A stretch of 64,000 nucleotides of DNA from Emiliania huxleyi CCMP1516. Lineage: Eukaryota; Haptophyta; Isochrysidales; Noelaerhabdaceae. The DNA is taken from contig NW_005198244.1 of NCBI RefSeq assembly GCF_000372725.1, positions 1,491,841-1,555,840 of the forward strand, in the 5' to 3' direction. Within the stretch, counting starts at the first letter, position 1. The number at the start of each line of letters is the position of its first letter. A program made the position numbers and the translations under genes. This document shows positions 44,801 to 54,224 of the stretch, piece after piece. A model generated the notes under the pieces. The model worked only from the letters and a program-made list of their open reading frames with translations, searched no databases and was not told the origin of the DNA.

Positions 44801-45664
44801 GACGCGTGCCAGCAGGTGGGCGAGGAGTTTTCGCCGCTGTGCGGACTGTGTGCACCGCAGGGGATTCGCCCGTCACCGCCGCCGCCGCCGAGGTTCCCGG
44901 TCGGGACCGGGACCCTTCGCGTCCTCTCCTTCAACATCCTGTTCTCGGCCGACGGGCAGTGGAACTGGGCCAACCGGGGCGACAATATCCTCGAGATGAT
45001 TGACCTTCTCGACCCGGACCTGATCGGCCTCCAGGAAAACGACGCGCGGAATCCGGCGGGTGGGGCGAGCCACGGCTTCTATCCCTCTTCGCGGCTCGTG
45101 CAGGACCGGCCGGTCTACGCGGCAGTCTCGGGTGGCGGCGACATGGTCAACACGATCCTGTACAAGGCTGACCGCTTCACGGTGAGGGGCTCGGGCCGGA
45201 CGACGCTCTCCGACTTCGTCCCCTGGCGCCACGTGGGTTGGGCGCTCTTTCACGACGGCCTGACTGGGCAGCATCTTTACCACTACAACACGCACCGGAA
45301 CCACTACGACGCCGACGCCGACGGCTGGTTGGGGCACGGCCTCCGCATGATGGAGACCATACGCAGTCGGGCCTTTCCCCAGTATCCTCTGGTTGCAACA
45401 GGGGACTTCAACTGCCACTTCAAGAACTATTTGAGGGGCGAGTGGGCGGCCCAGCCCAACCCCTTGCCCATGCGCGACACCTGGCAGGACATCCATGGCG
45501 AGAGCTACGATGGAGCGGGCTCGTACGGCAGCCCGCAGGGCAAACACCGAATCGACTTTGTCTTTGCGCCGGTGGGCCAGTTTACTACGCTCGACGCTGA
45601 GGTGTTTTGGAACGCGAAAGTCATCTCAGACCACCTCCCAGTCCTCGCAGTCCTCGCATACTGA
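41840..45664 (+). CDS. Protein with three EEP-superfamily domains and Cys-rich modules; three frame changes
   Basis: Three endonuclease/exonuclease/phosphatase (DNase I/sphingomyelinase-type) domains alternate with a repeated Cys module and Pro/Ser linkers. Domain 1: VVTYNLFWWNV, LIGFQECD, NTHGPADGG, YTGDFNCG, LSDHPLVA. Domain 2: LKAMSFNVRFAE, VASIQECV, LLLGDLNED, VDYIYTEE, GSDHQPIV. Domain 3: LRVLSFNILFSADG, LIGLQEND, NTHRNHYDADADG, VATGDFNCHF, IDFVFAP, SDHLPVL. The Cys module reads CGDRIAWVVANLGK..ACQQVGEEF..CGPC and recurs three more times; a PAN/apple-like stretch precedes domain 2. The frame moves by +1 near 43.20-43.27, 43.56-43.59 and 43.90-43.93 kb, netting zero. Unrecognised introns, assembly errors or pseudogenisation could explain this. 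The first in-frame ATG (41840) gives no signal peptide, so the true 5' exon may be missed. It starts 15 bases from the divergent fusion gene. Confidence 0.75.
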
Positions 45665-45832
45665 CCCCAGGAACGGCGGGTGATTGAGCTCAAATGTTGA
45701 TTTATTTGTATCTAGATACATGTATGTTCGGATTTATTTTGTTGAACCACAGTCGCGGAGAGCTGAGGTACTAGGAGAAGAAAAGGACGTAGAGAAACAA
45801 TAAACTCAACACAGCCGTCCTTTCTCGCAGCC

Positions 45833-48181
45833 TCACGGCACCTCACTATTGTCCCAATACGTCCGCTGTGCGCGCTCCAGCGCGTCTAGCTGCCGCACCT
45901 CCTCCTCGCTCAGCTCAAAGTCGAAGAGCTCCGCGTTCGCAGTGATGCGTTGCGGCGCGGTCGAGCGCGCCAGAACGGCGCAGTTGCGCTGCAGCGAGTG
46001 GCGCAGCGTGACCTGCGCGGCGGACTTGCCGTGCGATTTCGCGATGGCGACGACTGTTGGATCGTCGAGCAAGCCGGAGGCGGCCCCAACCGAGCCGTAC
46101 GACGTGACGAGGATCCCCTGAGCCTCGCAGTACTCACGAATGTCGCTCTGGCTAAGGTACGCGTGAAGCTCGACCTGGTTCACCGCCGGGAGGACGGCGC
46201 CCTCGCGCCGCGAGCCGCCCGTCCCGCGAAGAAGCTGCTCGATGTGGCGCGGCTCAAAATTGGAGACTCCGATGCTTCTGAGCGCGCCCGCCGCGTGCAG
46301 CTGCTCCATCACCTGCCAGCTCTGCTGCCGCAGGTCCCTAATCTCCTCGTCCGTCTCGCCCAAGTTGGTCGGCGCGTGGATCAAATAGAGGTCGATGTAG
46401 TCGGTACTGAGCGCCGCGAGGCTTGCGAGGATGGCGTCGTACGTCGCCTCGGTGCCGTGGTCGGTGCACCACAGCTTGGAGGTGAGAAAGATCTCCTCGC
46501 GCGGCACGCCTGACTCGGCGATGGCCGCGGCGACGACGGCCTCGTTCTCGTAGCCGGCAGCGGTGTCGATGTGGCGGTAGCCCTGCTGCAGCGCGCAGAC
46601 CAGCGCCCGGCGCAGCGGCTCCCCCTCGAGCCGGTAGGTGCCGTAGCCGAGCGCGGGCATGCTGGCTCCGGTGTTGAGCGCCACGCTGCGCTCCTCCCAG
46701 CCAGGCTTGGGCATGCCCGCGTCGTCCCGACCCCCGAACCCGCCCTCCTCGCCCGCCCCTCCCGCGTCCTCAAGCGGCGCGGCAAAGAGCGAATGCCAAA
46801 GCAGCGTGAATTGCCCCCGATCCTCGGCGTGGTCGGCGCTCAGCACGTGCTCGAGCAATGCGCCCGCCGCCTCGGACCGCCCCACGGGTCCACGCATGTC
46901 CTCGGGCCCCTCTGCCGCCCACGCCCCTCTCGTGACGAAGAAGGCGGGCATCGCGTACCGCACGCCCGAGGTGATCTCGTCCACGAAGTGGAGGTTCTCC
47001 CACCCAGAAGTGAAGACCATCGCGCGGCCTCGCTGTGGCTCCAGCCGCGTCAGCAGCCGATCCGTCGTGCTCTTTCGCGCCACTTCCGACCTTGTCGCGT
47101 CGGCCGCCGCCTCGGCCGAGCCGGCGGCCGGCCCGATCTCCGTTACCGCGTCGGCGAGCGGCGCGCGAGCCGCAGCGGCCGCCGCCGCCACCGTGGCCGC
47201 GTCGCTAAAGCAAAAGTCTCCGCCCTCGAAGCCGTCTCCCTTGGAGGAGAGGTGGATGATTGTCGAATAGTGAAAGCCGTCGCAAGCCGCCTCGTCGCCG
47301 TGCACTGGCGTGCCCCAGCCGCACCCGCTCTCCCCAACCAGCAGCGGCGACACCCACTGCGACAGGAAAGAGCTGTGCGGCGCCAGCGAGGCGAGCGTCA
47401 GACCGTACTCATGTGCCACGGCGCGACGCAGCCGCTCCACCACGCGGCAGACGGTGAGCATCCGCCGGGCCTGCCCCGCGGCCGCGCACATGGCGAGGTT
47501 GGCCTGCGTGTCCTCCACAAAGCACCTCTCGGACGGATCAGCCTCCGGGTCAGGCATCGGCATCAGATCCGCGGCGAAGCGGCAGAGCAGCTCGCACTCT
47601 GAGTCGGTGGCAAAGCTAGGCAGGACCACCCGAGAGCACTCGCCGGTGCAGCAGCCATCCTTGCAGACGCGGCCAGGCTCGCACTCCACGTCCATCAGCC
47701 CGTCGCCGCGAATGTGAGGCTGCTCAAAGTACTCGTCCTCGTTCTTTGGCCGCATGCAAGTCACGTTCCGTGCGCTCGCGCCGGCACGGGTCTCCCTGAC
47801 GTACCGCTCGTGGTCAAGATCGAAGATTTCTCGCAGCCGCTGCGGAACGTCGATGAAGGAGTCGTCCGCTTTGCCTTCGAGCAGTTGCTCGCACGTTTTT
47901 GCAACGCTCTCAAAGAGAGCATCGCTCCTAGACTGGCTCAGGTCCGCTGCCGTCACTGACTCCTCTTCGGGCGCGGCGACGGGCGCCATTTGAGCATGCG
48001 AATATCTGCCACGTGGCGCCGTTACGAAGTGCCGTGCCGTTATGACTCGCGATATAGTCGCTGCGAGCCAGACGAAGAGCATGCTGCTCTGCGGGCACGT
48101 TGCGACGAACTGCTGCTCTGTCGATGCGACGGCCTTCTCTTCGCGCACTCTCGGATTCAGCACAGGGGAGTATCTGAACAA
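45833..48181 (-). CDS. 2OG-Fe(II) oxygenase (prolyl hydroxylase-like) fused to an aldo-keto reductase
   Basis: An uninterrupted 782-codon frame, remarkable among intron-rich neighbours. The N-terminal half is a prolyl 3/4-hydroxylase-like dioxygenase: a Cys-rich lead (CEPGRVCKDGCCTGECSR), iron ligands in TPVHGDEAACDGFHYSTIIH and, distally, WENLHFVDEITSGVRYAMPA, and a strand IHLSSKGDGFEGGDFCFSD. It hydroxylates peptidyl proline or a similar substrate using 2-oxoglutarate, Fe(II) and O2. The C-terminal about 280 residues are a complete aldo-keto reductase: GYRHIDTAAGYENE, FLTSKLW, YLIHAPTN (Asp, Tyr, Lys, His tetrad), IGVSNFEPRHIEQLL, PAVNQVELHAYL and a nucleotide-binding end. A hydrophobic segment (SSMLFVWLAATISRVIT) near the start may be a signal anchor; a later Met (APVAAPEEE) is an alternative start. 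Both catalytic sites look intact. Confidence 0.93.
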   Translation of the reverse strand: MFRYSPVLNPRVREEKAVASTEQQFVATCPQSSMLFVWLAATISRVITARHFVTAPRGRYSHAQMAPVAAPEEESVTAADLSQSRSDALFESVAKTCEQLLEGKADDSFIDVPQRLREIFDLDHERYVRETRAGASARNVTCMRPKNEDEYFEQPHIRGDGLMDVECEPGRVCKDGCCTGECSRVVLPSFATDSECELLCRFAADLMPMPDPEADPSERCFVEDTQANLAMCAAAGQARRMLTVCRVVERLRRAVAHEYGLTLASLAPHSSFLSQWVSPLLVGESGCGWGTPVHGDEAACDGFHYSTIIHLSSKGDGFEGGDFCFSDAATVAAAAAAARAPLADAVTEIGPAAGSAEAAADATRSEVARKSTTDRLLTRLEPQRGRAMVFTSGWENLHFVDEITSGVRYAMPAFFVTRGAWAAEGPEDMRGPVGRSEAAGALLEHVLSADHAEDRGQFTLLWHSLFAAPLEDAGGAGEEGGFGGRDDAGMPKPGWEERSVALNTGASMPALGYGTYRLEGEPLRRALVCALQQGYRHIDTAAGYENEAVVAAAIAESGVPREEIFLTSKLWCTDHGTEATYDAILASLAALSTDYIDLYLIHAPTNLGETDEEIRDLRQQSWQVMEQLHAAGALRSIGVSNFEPRHIEQLLRGTGGSRREGAVLPAVNQVELHAYLSQSDIREYCEAQGILVTSYGSVGAASGLLDDPTVVAIAKSHGKSAAQVTLRHSLQRNCAVLARSTAPQRITANAELFDFELSEEEVRQLDALERAQRTYWDNSEVP

Positions 48182-48309
48182 GAGGGGTGCAGATCACTGT
48201 GACGAGAAAGATGGCAAAACTAGGAAAAGAATCTCTTAGATCTAATCCCTCCTCTGTGTCACTTGGGTTAGGACTACGAGCGGCTCCGCTCACAGCCAGT
48301 CATAGTTAG

Positions 48310-49997
48310 TCAGCCCTCGCCGATGGACGCCTGCACGCTGCGGATCATGCTCTCTGCAGCGACGGAGCTGTGCCGGTTGGGCGGCGGCACCACGCGCACG
48401 GCGCCTCCCGCTTCTCCCTCTTCTCCGTCCTCTCTCCCAACTGCTCCCGCGGCGCCGCCTCGCCCCTCCTCCACCTCCTTCTCCTCGACGTGTCGCTCGA
48501 ACGCCGCCGGGTCGCGCACCCTCGCCAGCAGCCTGCTGCCGTGCTCGAGAGGGACCCGCCACACCGGCCCTGCCGCGCCGATGCCCGGGCCGCCAACGCC
48601 CGCCGGCCCAGATTGCTCCCCAGATTGCTCCCGCCGGCGTTCGCGCGCCGTGTGCAGCAGCAGCAGCAGGCCGCACAGCCCCGAGACGAGGGCGTACGCG
48701 CCTCCCCAGTCGTCGAGCAAGCCTGCGTGCGCGGGAGGGGTGGGCGGGCGTCACAGTGCGGGCGGGCGGCCATGCTCGTGAGCACAAGTGTGTGGGGGGC
48801 AGGTGCTGGCGGACCGGTCAACGACTGCGCGGGCTCCGTGGTGAGACGCGCCTGTTGCCGGGTGAGACGCGGCGCGGGTGTGCACCGGGGGTGCCGCCGG
48901 GCAGGGAGGTGTGCCAGATTGCACTGCTACACGTTTGGATGGAAAGGTGCGCAGCGGGGTCATATGCACGGGTCGCACCATCAGCGGGTCGAGCCGCAGC
49001 TGGTAGCAGAGGATGCCGTCGGCGTCGGCGAGCTCGCTCGACCAGTCCTCGCCCGACCCGTCCGAGTCGTCGTCCAAGAGGTCGAGCGGGTCCGGCGCCT
49101 GTCAGTGGGGCGAGAGGGCTCTCTCCGCCGAGCGGGCGTGGCTACCCTGCGCCCGCGGGCTGCTGTGGGCGCACGTCCAACGCGTCCTCGCCCTCGGGCG
49201 GTTCGGGGCCGGTCACACGAGTGGAGGCTTGCATGGCGTACGAGGTTGCGCACGGCGTGGAGGTGAGGCTGCCTGTGCCGTCAAAGGGACGTGGTGACGT
49301 GGTCCGTATTTCCAGCACAAACAAGGTGTGGACGCGAGGCTGAGAGAGAGATTGCACACCGCTCTGCGAGTCGCTCCACACCGCCGCCTCGCTCTCGCCC
49401 TCGACCAGCAGCCGGCGCGCCATGGCGACGGCGGTCGACATGCCGCCAGCGCGTTGCGCGAGCGGCGAGTACGGCAGCCGTACCCACTCGGCCTAAAACA
49501 CACGTCGACCGCCCGTCCGCCGCCCGTACAGAGGCACCTCCCCCGCGCCCCGCTCGCGCCTGTCCGTCGCCGCGGTAAAGGACCCGCGCGAAGGCGTGGT
49601 GGGCCTGCACGGGCGCGCTGACGCGAACGCCGTCGAGCCAGTGGTCAGAGCCGCAGAGTAAGGCCGTCGCAACCTCTCCGTGCCGCAGGTGCCGCCTCGC
49701 GGCCCATCCCGCAGGCGCCGCACGCGGCACCTGCACGCGGCACCGGCTGCTAGCATACTCATGCTGGAGGTCGCAGCCGTCCTCGTTTACGCAGCGGAGA
49801 GCCAGCGGAAAGGCCAGACCGCGCGTCGACTCGATCTTCATCTCGGTCACCTCCTTGCGCATCAGGAACTCGCCCAGCGAGGAGGAAATCAGCACAAGCG
49901 CGAGAAGGCTGCCAGCGGCGGTCAGGACGACACCGGCCCAAGAGCGCGGCGCGGTCGAGCGTTCAAAGCTGTCGGGCAACCATGCCGGCGGCTCCAT
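48310..49997 (-). CDS. Two-TM membrane protein of unknown family, about four exons
   Basis: The first exon starts MEPPAWLPDSFERSTAPRSW, followed by a membrane helix (AGVVLTAAGSLLALVLISS) and a lumenal-type segment (FLMRKEVTEMKIESTRGLAF, CVNEDGCDLQHEY). Frames then join by the local splice pattern (GC donor at RGDGQ|, acceptor TTAG|GCC) to AEWVRLPYSPLAQRAGGMST and VHTLFVLEI, then through CAG|GCG to APDPLDLLDDDSDGSGEDWS. The final exon has a second helix (WGGAYALVSGLCGLLLLLHT) with an Arg-rich and then acidic tail ending QASIGEG. The order TM, globular domain, TM, tail is convincing, but internal exon edges are not fixed and I cannot name the family. Confidence 0.5.
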
Positions 49998-50691
49998 CCC
50001 GGCGGCTGTGCGCTACAGGGGACACACAAAAGCCTCCACCCCAAAAGGCGGCTGCGGGCACACAAGTCGAACACAGAGCCGCTGTAAAAAAAAATCGTTG
50101 CTCAGGCTAATGACTGCACTTGGAGAGTGGGAAGAGAGATGGGAAGAGGCAGACTCCCTAGGGTGGGCGACGGCTAGCGCACCACACACCTCTCCTTAAA
50201 ATCCCTGTGTGGTGGCGGCGTGCCGTCCTCCCACCATCCCTCCCTTGGGTTGTCTGTTTTCTTTCTTTCTTTCTTTCTGGAGAGTGGGAAGAACGCGAGG
50301 AGAATTGGTGAGAAACTGCGGAGAGATAGGAAGTGGTAGACGCCCGAGGGTGGGCGACGGCTAGCACCACACTTCTCCCCTAGAATCCCTGTGTGGTGGC
50401 GGCGCGTGCCGTCCTCCGCTCCCATCCCTCCCTTTGTCTTCTTTTCTTTCTTTTTTTCCAGGTGCTCCAAGTTTGTATTGATAAGCAACAAGAAGCTCAC
50501 ATCTCCTCGCAGATTTTTGAGTAGCTACGAGGAATTTAACTCTCTCTCTCTCTCTCTCTCTCTACGTACTTGGCATGCATGCAACTTGGATGAACCTCCC
50601 GTTCTCAATACTCAAATACATTAATTGGCGCTCCGTGGAGAAAGCATGGGTGCTCTCTCGAGCGCGGGAGACACGAAGCGCGTGCGGCGGC
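49998..50691 (-). repeat. Intergenic with two inverted copies of repeat family A
   Basis: Copies at about 50130-50280 and 50300-50460, both opposite to the copies near 5 kb and 19 kb, lie head to tail. A CT dinucleotide run at about 50540-50563 follows. This holds the 3' flank of FPP synthase; no gene seen. Confidence 0.7.
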
Positions 50692-51918
50692 TCACTTGGA
50701 GCGCTTGAAGATCTTCTTGAGGAACACCTCGAAGACCTCCCACGGCACCTCGGTCACCGTCGGCCGGAGCGCCATGATCTCGTCGTAGCAGGCCTGCTCG
50801 TACGCGCGGTACTGCTTCTCGAGGTTGAGCTCCTCGTAGAGCGCCTTGATCGACTTCTCGGCGGCAGAGCCGACCTTGCACTTGCCGTACTGCGCGTCGA
50901 GCAGCGCCTTCTGCTGCGGGCTGATCGGCGGCGTCGTCAGCCCGTTGTACGCGTTGCAAAAGAGCCAGCCGCACTTTTTGCTCTCGATGTCGGTGCCGAT
51001 CTTGCCAATCTGCTCGGGCGTGCCGTAGCAGTCGAGGTAGTCGTCCTGCGCCTGGAAGTAGACGCCCATCTTGATCAGGATCGTGCGCGCCGCGTCGTAC
51101 GCGCCCTGCTCCTCGATGCCCGCGTACGTCATCGCGAAGGCCACCGAGAGGTAGAAGGAGTAGAAGGCGGTCTTGTACGTCACAATCGCGCGCCAGCGGT
51201 CGAGCGAAAAGTCGGCGAGGGTGAGGTTGTCGCACATGGTGTCGAGGAGCTGGCCGAGCTCGGTCTGCAGCGTCGTCTCGAGCATCAGGTCCACCAGCCG
51301 CACGTAGCACCGCTCCGCCGCAAAGTGCCGCTTGAGCACCTTGTACACGAGCGCCTCGATCGTCACCGCGTCGTTGATGGCGATCGAGCCGACGCCGTCC
51401 CTCCGGTACCAGCAGGGCTGGCCGCGCCGGGTGACGCTGTCGTCCATCATGTCGTCCGCCACCAGCAGCCACGCCTGCAGCCACTCGATGCACCAGCCGA
51501 GCACCGCCAGCTTGCACAGCGTCGTGTTGTCGACCGGCTGGCCGCGCCTCTCAAAGAGCACCTTGCCCGCCTCCACCACCATCAGCCCGCGCGTCATCTT
51601 GCCGCCCTTGGTGTTGTACTGCAGCATCCGCTCGATCCACCCATTCTCCCGCTCGGGCAGCTCGTACAGCGCCGGCAGCTCTGCCTTGACCTCGGCGATC
51701 AGCATGTCGCAGATCGCCTCAAACGAGCCCTTGGGATCGCCCGCGTAGTCGTACCGCGGGTAGTCCGCCGGCGTGGCCAGCACGGGCTTGCCCGCCGGCC
51801 ACGCGGTCGCCGGCGTCGCACCGAGCGCGCCCTCCTTGGACCGCCTCCTCGCGAGGTAGAGCCCGAGGCAGAGCCCGGCGCCCAGCGAGACGGCGCCCAC
51901 GGCGAGCGTCTGAGACAT
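50692..51918 (-). CDS. FPPS: Farnesyl diphosphate synthase
   Basis: Condenses IPP with DMAPP and GPP to give farnesyl diphosphate for sterols, dolichol and prenylation. A 408-residue intronless frame. Motifs: KGGKMTRGL, first Asp-rich motif LLVADDMMDDSVTRRGQPCW, KTAFYSFYLSVAFAM, second Asp-rich motif FQAQDDYLDCYG, and the basic C-terminus KIFKRSK typical of FPPS. The about 50-residue N-terminal extension starts with a hydrophobic helix (LAVGAVSLGAGLCLGLYLA) and RRRSK, so the enzyme may be membrane-tethered or targeted, unlike cytosolic animal and plant FPPS. The residues 5 and 4 before the first Asp-rich motif, which set chain length and are usually Phe-Phe or Phe-Tyr, are Trp-Leu here. The start is the ATG before SQTL. 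Together with CPI1 it marks an active sterol pathway. Confidence 0.97.
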   Translation of the reverse strand: MSQTLAVGAVSLGAGLCLGLYLARRRSKEGALGATPATAWPAGKPVLATPADYPRYDYAGDPKGSFEAICDMLIAEVKAELPALYELPERENGWIERMLQYNTKGGKMTRGLMVVEAGKVLFERRGQPVDNTTLCKLAVLGWCIEWLQAWLLVADDMMDDSVTRRGQPCWYRRDGVGSIAINDAVTIEALVYKVLKRHFAAERCYVRLVDLMLETTLQTELGQLLDTMCDNLTLADFSLDRWRAIVTYKTAFYSFYLSVAFAMTYAGIEEQGAYDAARTILIKMGVYFQAQDDYLDCYGTPEQIGKIGTDIESKKCGWLFCNAYNGLTTPPISPQQKALLDAQYGKCKVGSAAEKSIKALYEELNLEKQYRAYEQACYDEIMALRPTVTEVPWEVFEVFLKKIFKRSK

Positions 51919-51988
51919 GGCCCTGGTTGGGGGAGCGCGGTGCCGGTGAGAGGGAGAGAGGGAGAGAGAGGGGTGGAGAGGAGCTAGG

Positions 51989-52699
51989 GTGAGGTGCGAT
52001 AGCGCAGCGACCGACACCGAGGAGCCCAGCAAAGGAGCAGAACGGAAAAGAAAAGAAACCGGGTGCGGGTTGATAAAGAAGGCTACACAGCTACAGACAT
52101 GGGTGCGAAACAACGACAAGACCAAGGCACGGGCAGAGGAACGAGAGAAGAATATAGGGTGGATAAAGCGCCTGTTCACGGCATGGAGGGTGAGCCACAC
52201 TGAACGTACCGAGCGAAGAGCCGAACGGAAGGAGGACGGGGAAGATGACTCCGAGGAGGACGAACCAGTGGAAATTCAGTTGTCAGATGTCACGATGCAT
52301 CCGAAGGGGACCCCAGCGCCGGCATCATCCGTAGAGGCACGAGTCTTCGAAGAGAGAGTGGACCTGAGCAACAACATGACCTGTAGGCAAATGATCGGAG
52401 TGGGAGTCAGAAATGTGGTCCTTGCGCGAGGGGAGCTCGATAGACTCGAGGGGCCAGGATATGCAGCAAGGAGGGCGGAGCTGCGCCGAAAGGCGAAAGA
52501 AGCCGAGAGAACAAGGGAACGGCAGGCGGCGGCGGCGCAGGACGAGGCGGAAGAGAATGACGCGACGGAGGAAGTGACAAGGGAGAGAACGACGAGAATG
52601 GGACGGCCGCGAGGTGGCATGAAGGTTGCAGCGAGAATCGGCGAGAGACTGCGAAAAGAGATAGGAAGAGGCAGACTCCCTAGGGTGGGCGACGGCTAG
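51989..52699 (+). CDS. Doubtful hypothetical ORF overlapping a repeat copy
   Basis: A Lys/Arg/Glu-rich frame of 236 codons with a helical middle (LRRKAKEAERTRERQAAAAQ). Its last residues (RLRKEIGRGRLPRVGDG) are simply the translation of an inverted repeat family A fragment (about 52640-52705), so at least the end is repeat-derived. It may be a transposon-related remnant. No family recognised. Confidence 0.2.
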   Translation: MRCDSAATDTEEPSKGAERKRKETGCGLIKKATQLQTWVRNNDKTKARAEEREKNIGWIKRLFTAWRVSHTERTERRAERKEDGEDDSEEDEPVEIQLSDVTMHPKGTPAPASSVEARVFEERVDLSNNMTCRQMIGVGVRNVVLARGELDRLEGPGYAARRAELRRKAKEAERTRERQAAAAQDEAEENDATEEVTRERTTRMGRPRGGMKVAARIGERLRKEIGRGRLPRVGDG

Positions 52700-52725
52700 C
52701 GCATCACACTCAGGACACCGAGAAG

Positions 52726-53420
52726 GTGAGCGAGGACCCCGAGACGGTGATTGCATCGCTTCTAGACTCACCCTCACCCTCACCACCCACTCTCACCTCT
52801 TCCGCCTCTCACCTCTTCCGCCTCTCACGTCCTCCGCCTCTCACCTCCTCCGCCTCTCACCTCCTCCGCCTCTCACCTCCTCCGCCTCCTCACTCACCTC
52901 CTCCGCCTCCTCACCTCCTCCGCCTCTCACCTCCTTCCCCCGAGAAGGTGATTGCGTCGCTGCTCGATGAGCTCGTGGCCGAGGTGGCCGAGGTGGCGGA
53001 AGTTGGCGACGAGGTGGACGAGGGTGAGCTTCAGAAGGAGCTGGAGAAGCTGGTGATTGAGCGTAGCGGCTCGCCGTTGCTCGAGGACACGGGCACACTC
53101 GAGGCCGCCGAGCTCGAGCTGCGCGCAGACGGCTACGGCGCGGTGCGCGGCGACGACGACGGGCCGCAGGTCTACAGCCTGCCGTTGAACGAGCTGCGGC
53201 GGCGCGTGGCCGACGGCGAGGACACGTGGCCGGGCGAGGCACAGATGGCGTGGGATCAGCGCGTGATGCGCGATCGGCTTGCACGCGGCGTGCCTCTCGG
53301 CGACTACCTCCAGGAGCTGCAGCAGCTGCTGCGCGAGCCACCGCGCGATTTGATTGCCACCCACGAGCTCGCGAACTATGGCAGCAAGCCCACTGATTGG
53401 CGGCCACAGGGTAGAAACAT

Positions 53421-53460
<40 letters not shown>

Positions 53461-54224
53461 GCTGCATTGCCGCCACCGCCACCCGCCAATGACCCGTGCC
53501 GCTGCACAACTTGCGGCCACATCCTACCTATTTGGAACTGCAATGCTGGATGTGAATGCTTCTATTCTGACCGGGAGGCGCTGCAGCTGCACAAGGCCTA
53601 TGATTGCTCGCCGGCGTGCACACCGCGCTGGTCGCAATCACTGGTTAACGTGATGTCCGGCTCCGTCGAACCATGTGCGTATTGTACCAAGTACGCGGCC
53701 GGCCACTGCATCGGATTGGGCGCCTTCCCAGATCTGGAGACGCAGCAGCAGCAGCGCAGGCTCGAGCTCGAGGCGCAGCACAGGAGCGCAGGTACGCTGC
53801 CGCCGCCGGCGCCGCCAGCGACAAGTGGCAGCAACCGCCTCCTGCAGGCATTTGACGAGGGCGACATGCCGTACTATTACTACAAGGACACGTCGTACAA
53901 CCTCGCGTGCAAATACGAACTACTCGACACACCAGCGTCGCCAATCCGGAGTGGGCGCGCGATCCGCCAGCCGACGTGGCTGTCACCGAGGGCAAACCAC
54001 CGGAGCGCTCCGAGTACGACCTCGGTGAGCACGGGCAGAAAGCATATCATCGGCACCGCGCGCGGTGGTACAGGGAGCACACATGCAAGGAGCTCACCGG
54101 CAGCCTTGAGGAGCAGAATGAGCAGTGGGACAACTACAAGCGCGACTTCCGCGCAGACGCCGCACGTGGCGATAGTGCTCCGCTCGAGAGGCGGCATGTT
54201 ATTGAACCACTCTGGGATTATTGA
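52726..54224 (+). pseudogene. Cys-rich hypothetical gene with minisatellite intron and a frame shift
   Basis: The sequence at 52741 (GACGGTGATTGCATCGCTTC) recurs at 52943 (AAGGTGATTGCGTCGCTGCT). Splicing GT-AG between them (52747-52948) removes a CACCTCCTCCGCCTCT minisatellite and joins SEDPET to VIASLLDELVAEVAEV. The body is acidic, then has a poly-Pro stretch and a Cys/His-rich block (CRCTTCGHILPIWNCNAGCE, then HKAYDCSPAC and CAYCTKYAAGHC) that looks metal-binding. After YELLDTPAS near 53940 the sensible reading continues in another frame (NPEWARDPPADVAVTEG, WYREHTCKELTGSLEEQNEQ) to 54224. This is a real frameshift, an unseen intron or an assembly error. No family recognised; the repeat-rich setting hints at a mobile-element origin. 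Confidence 0.4.
52793..52935. repeat. Minisatellite, 15-16 bp CACCTCCTCCGCCTCT unit
   Basis: About nine imperfect tandem copies, lying within the putative intron of the 52.7-kb gene. Confidence 0.85.
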
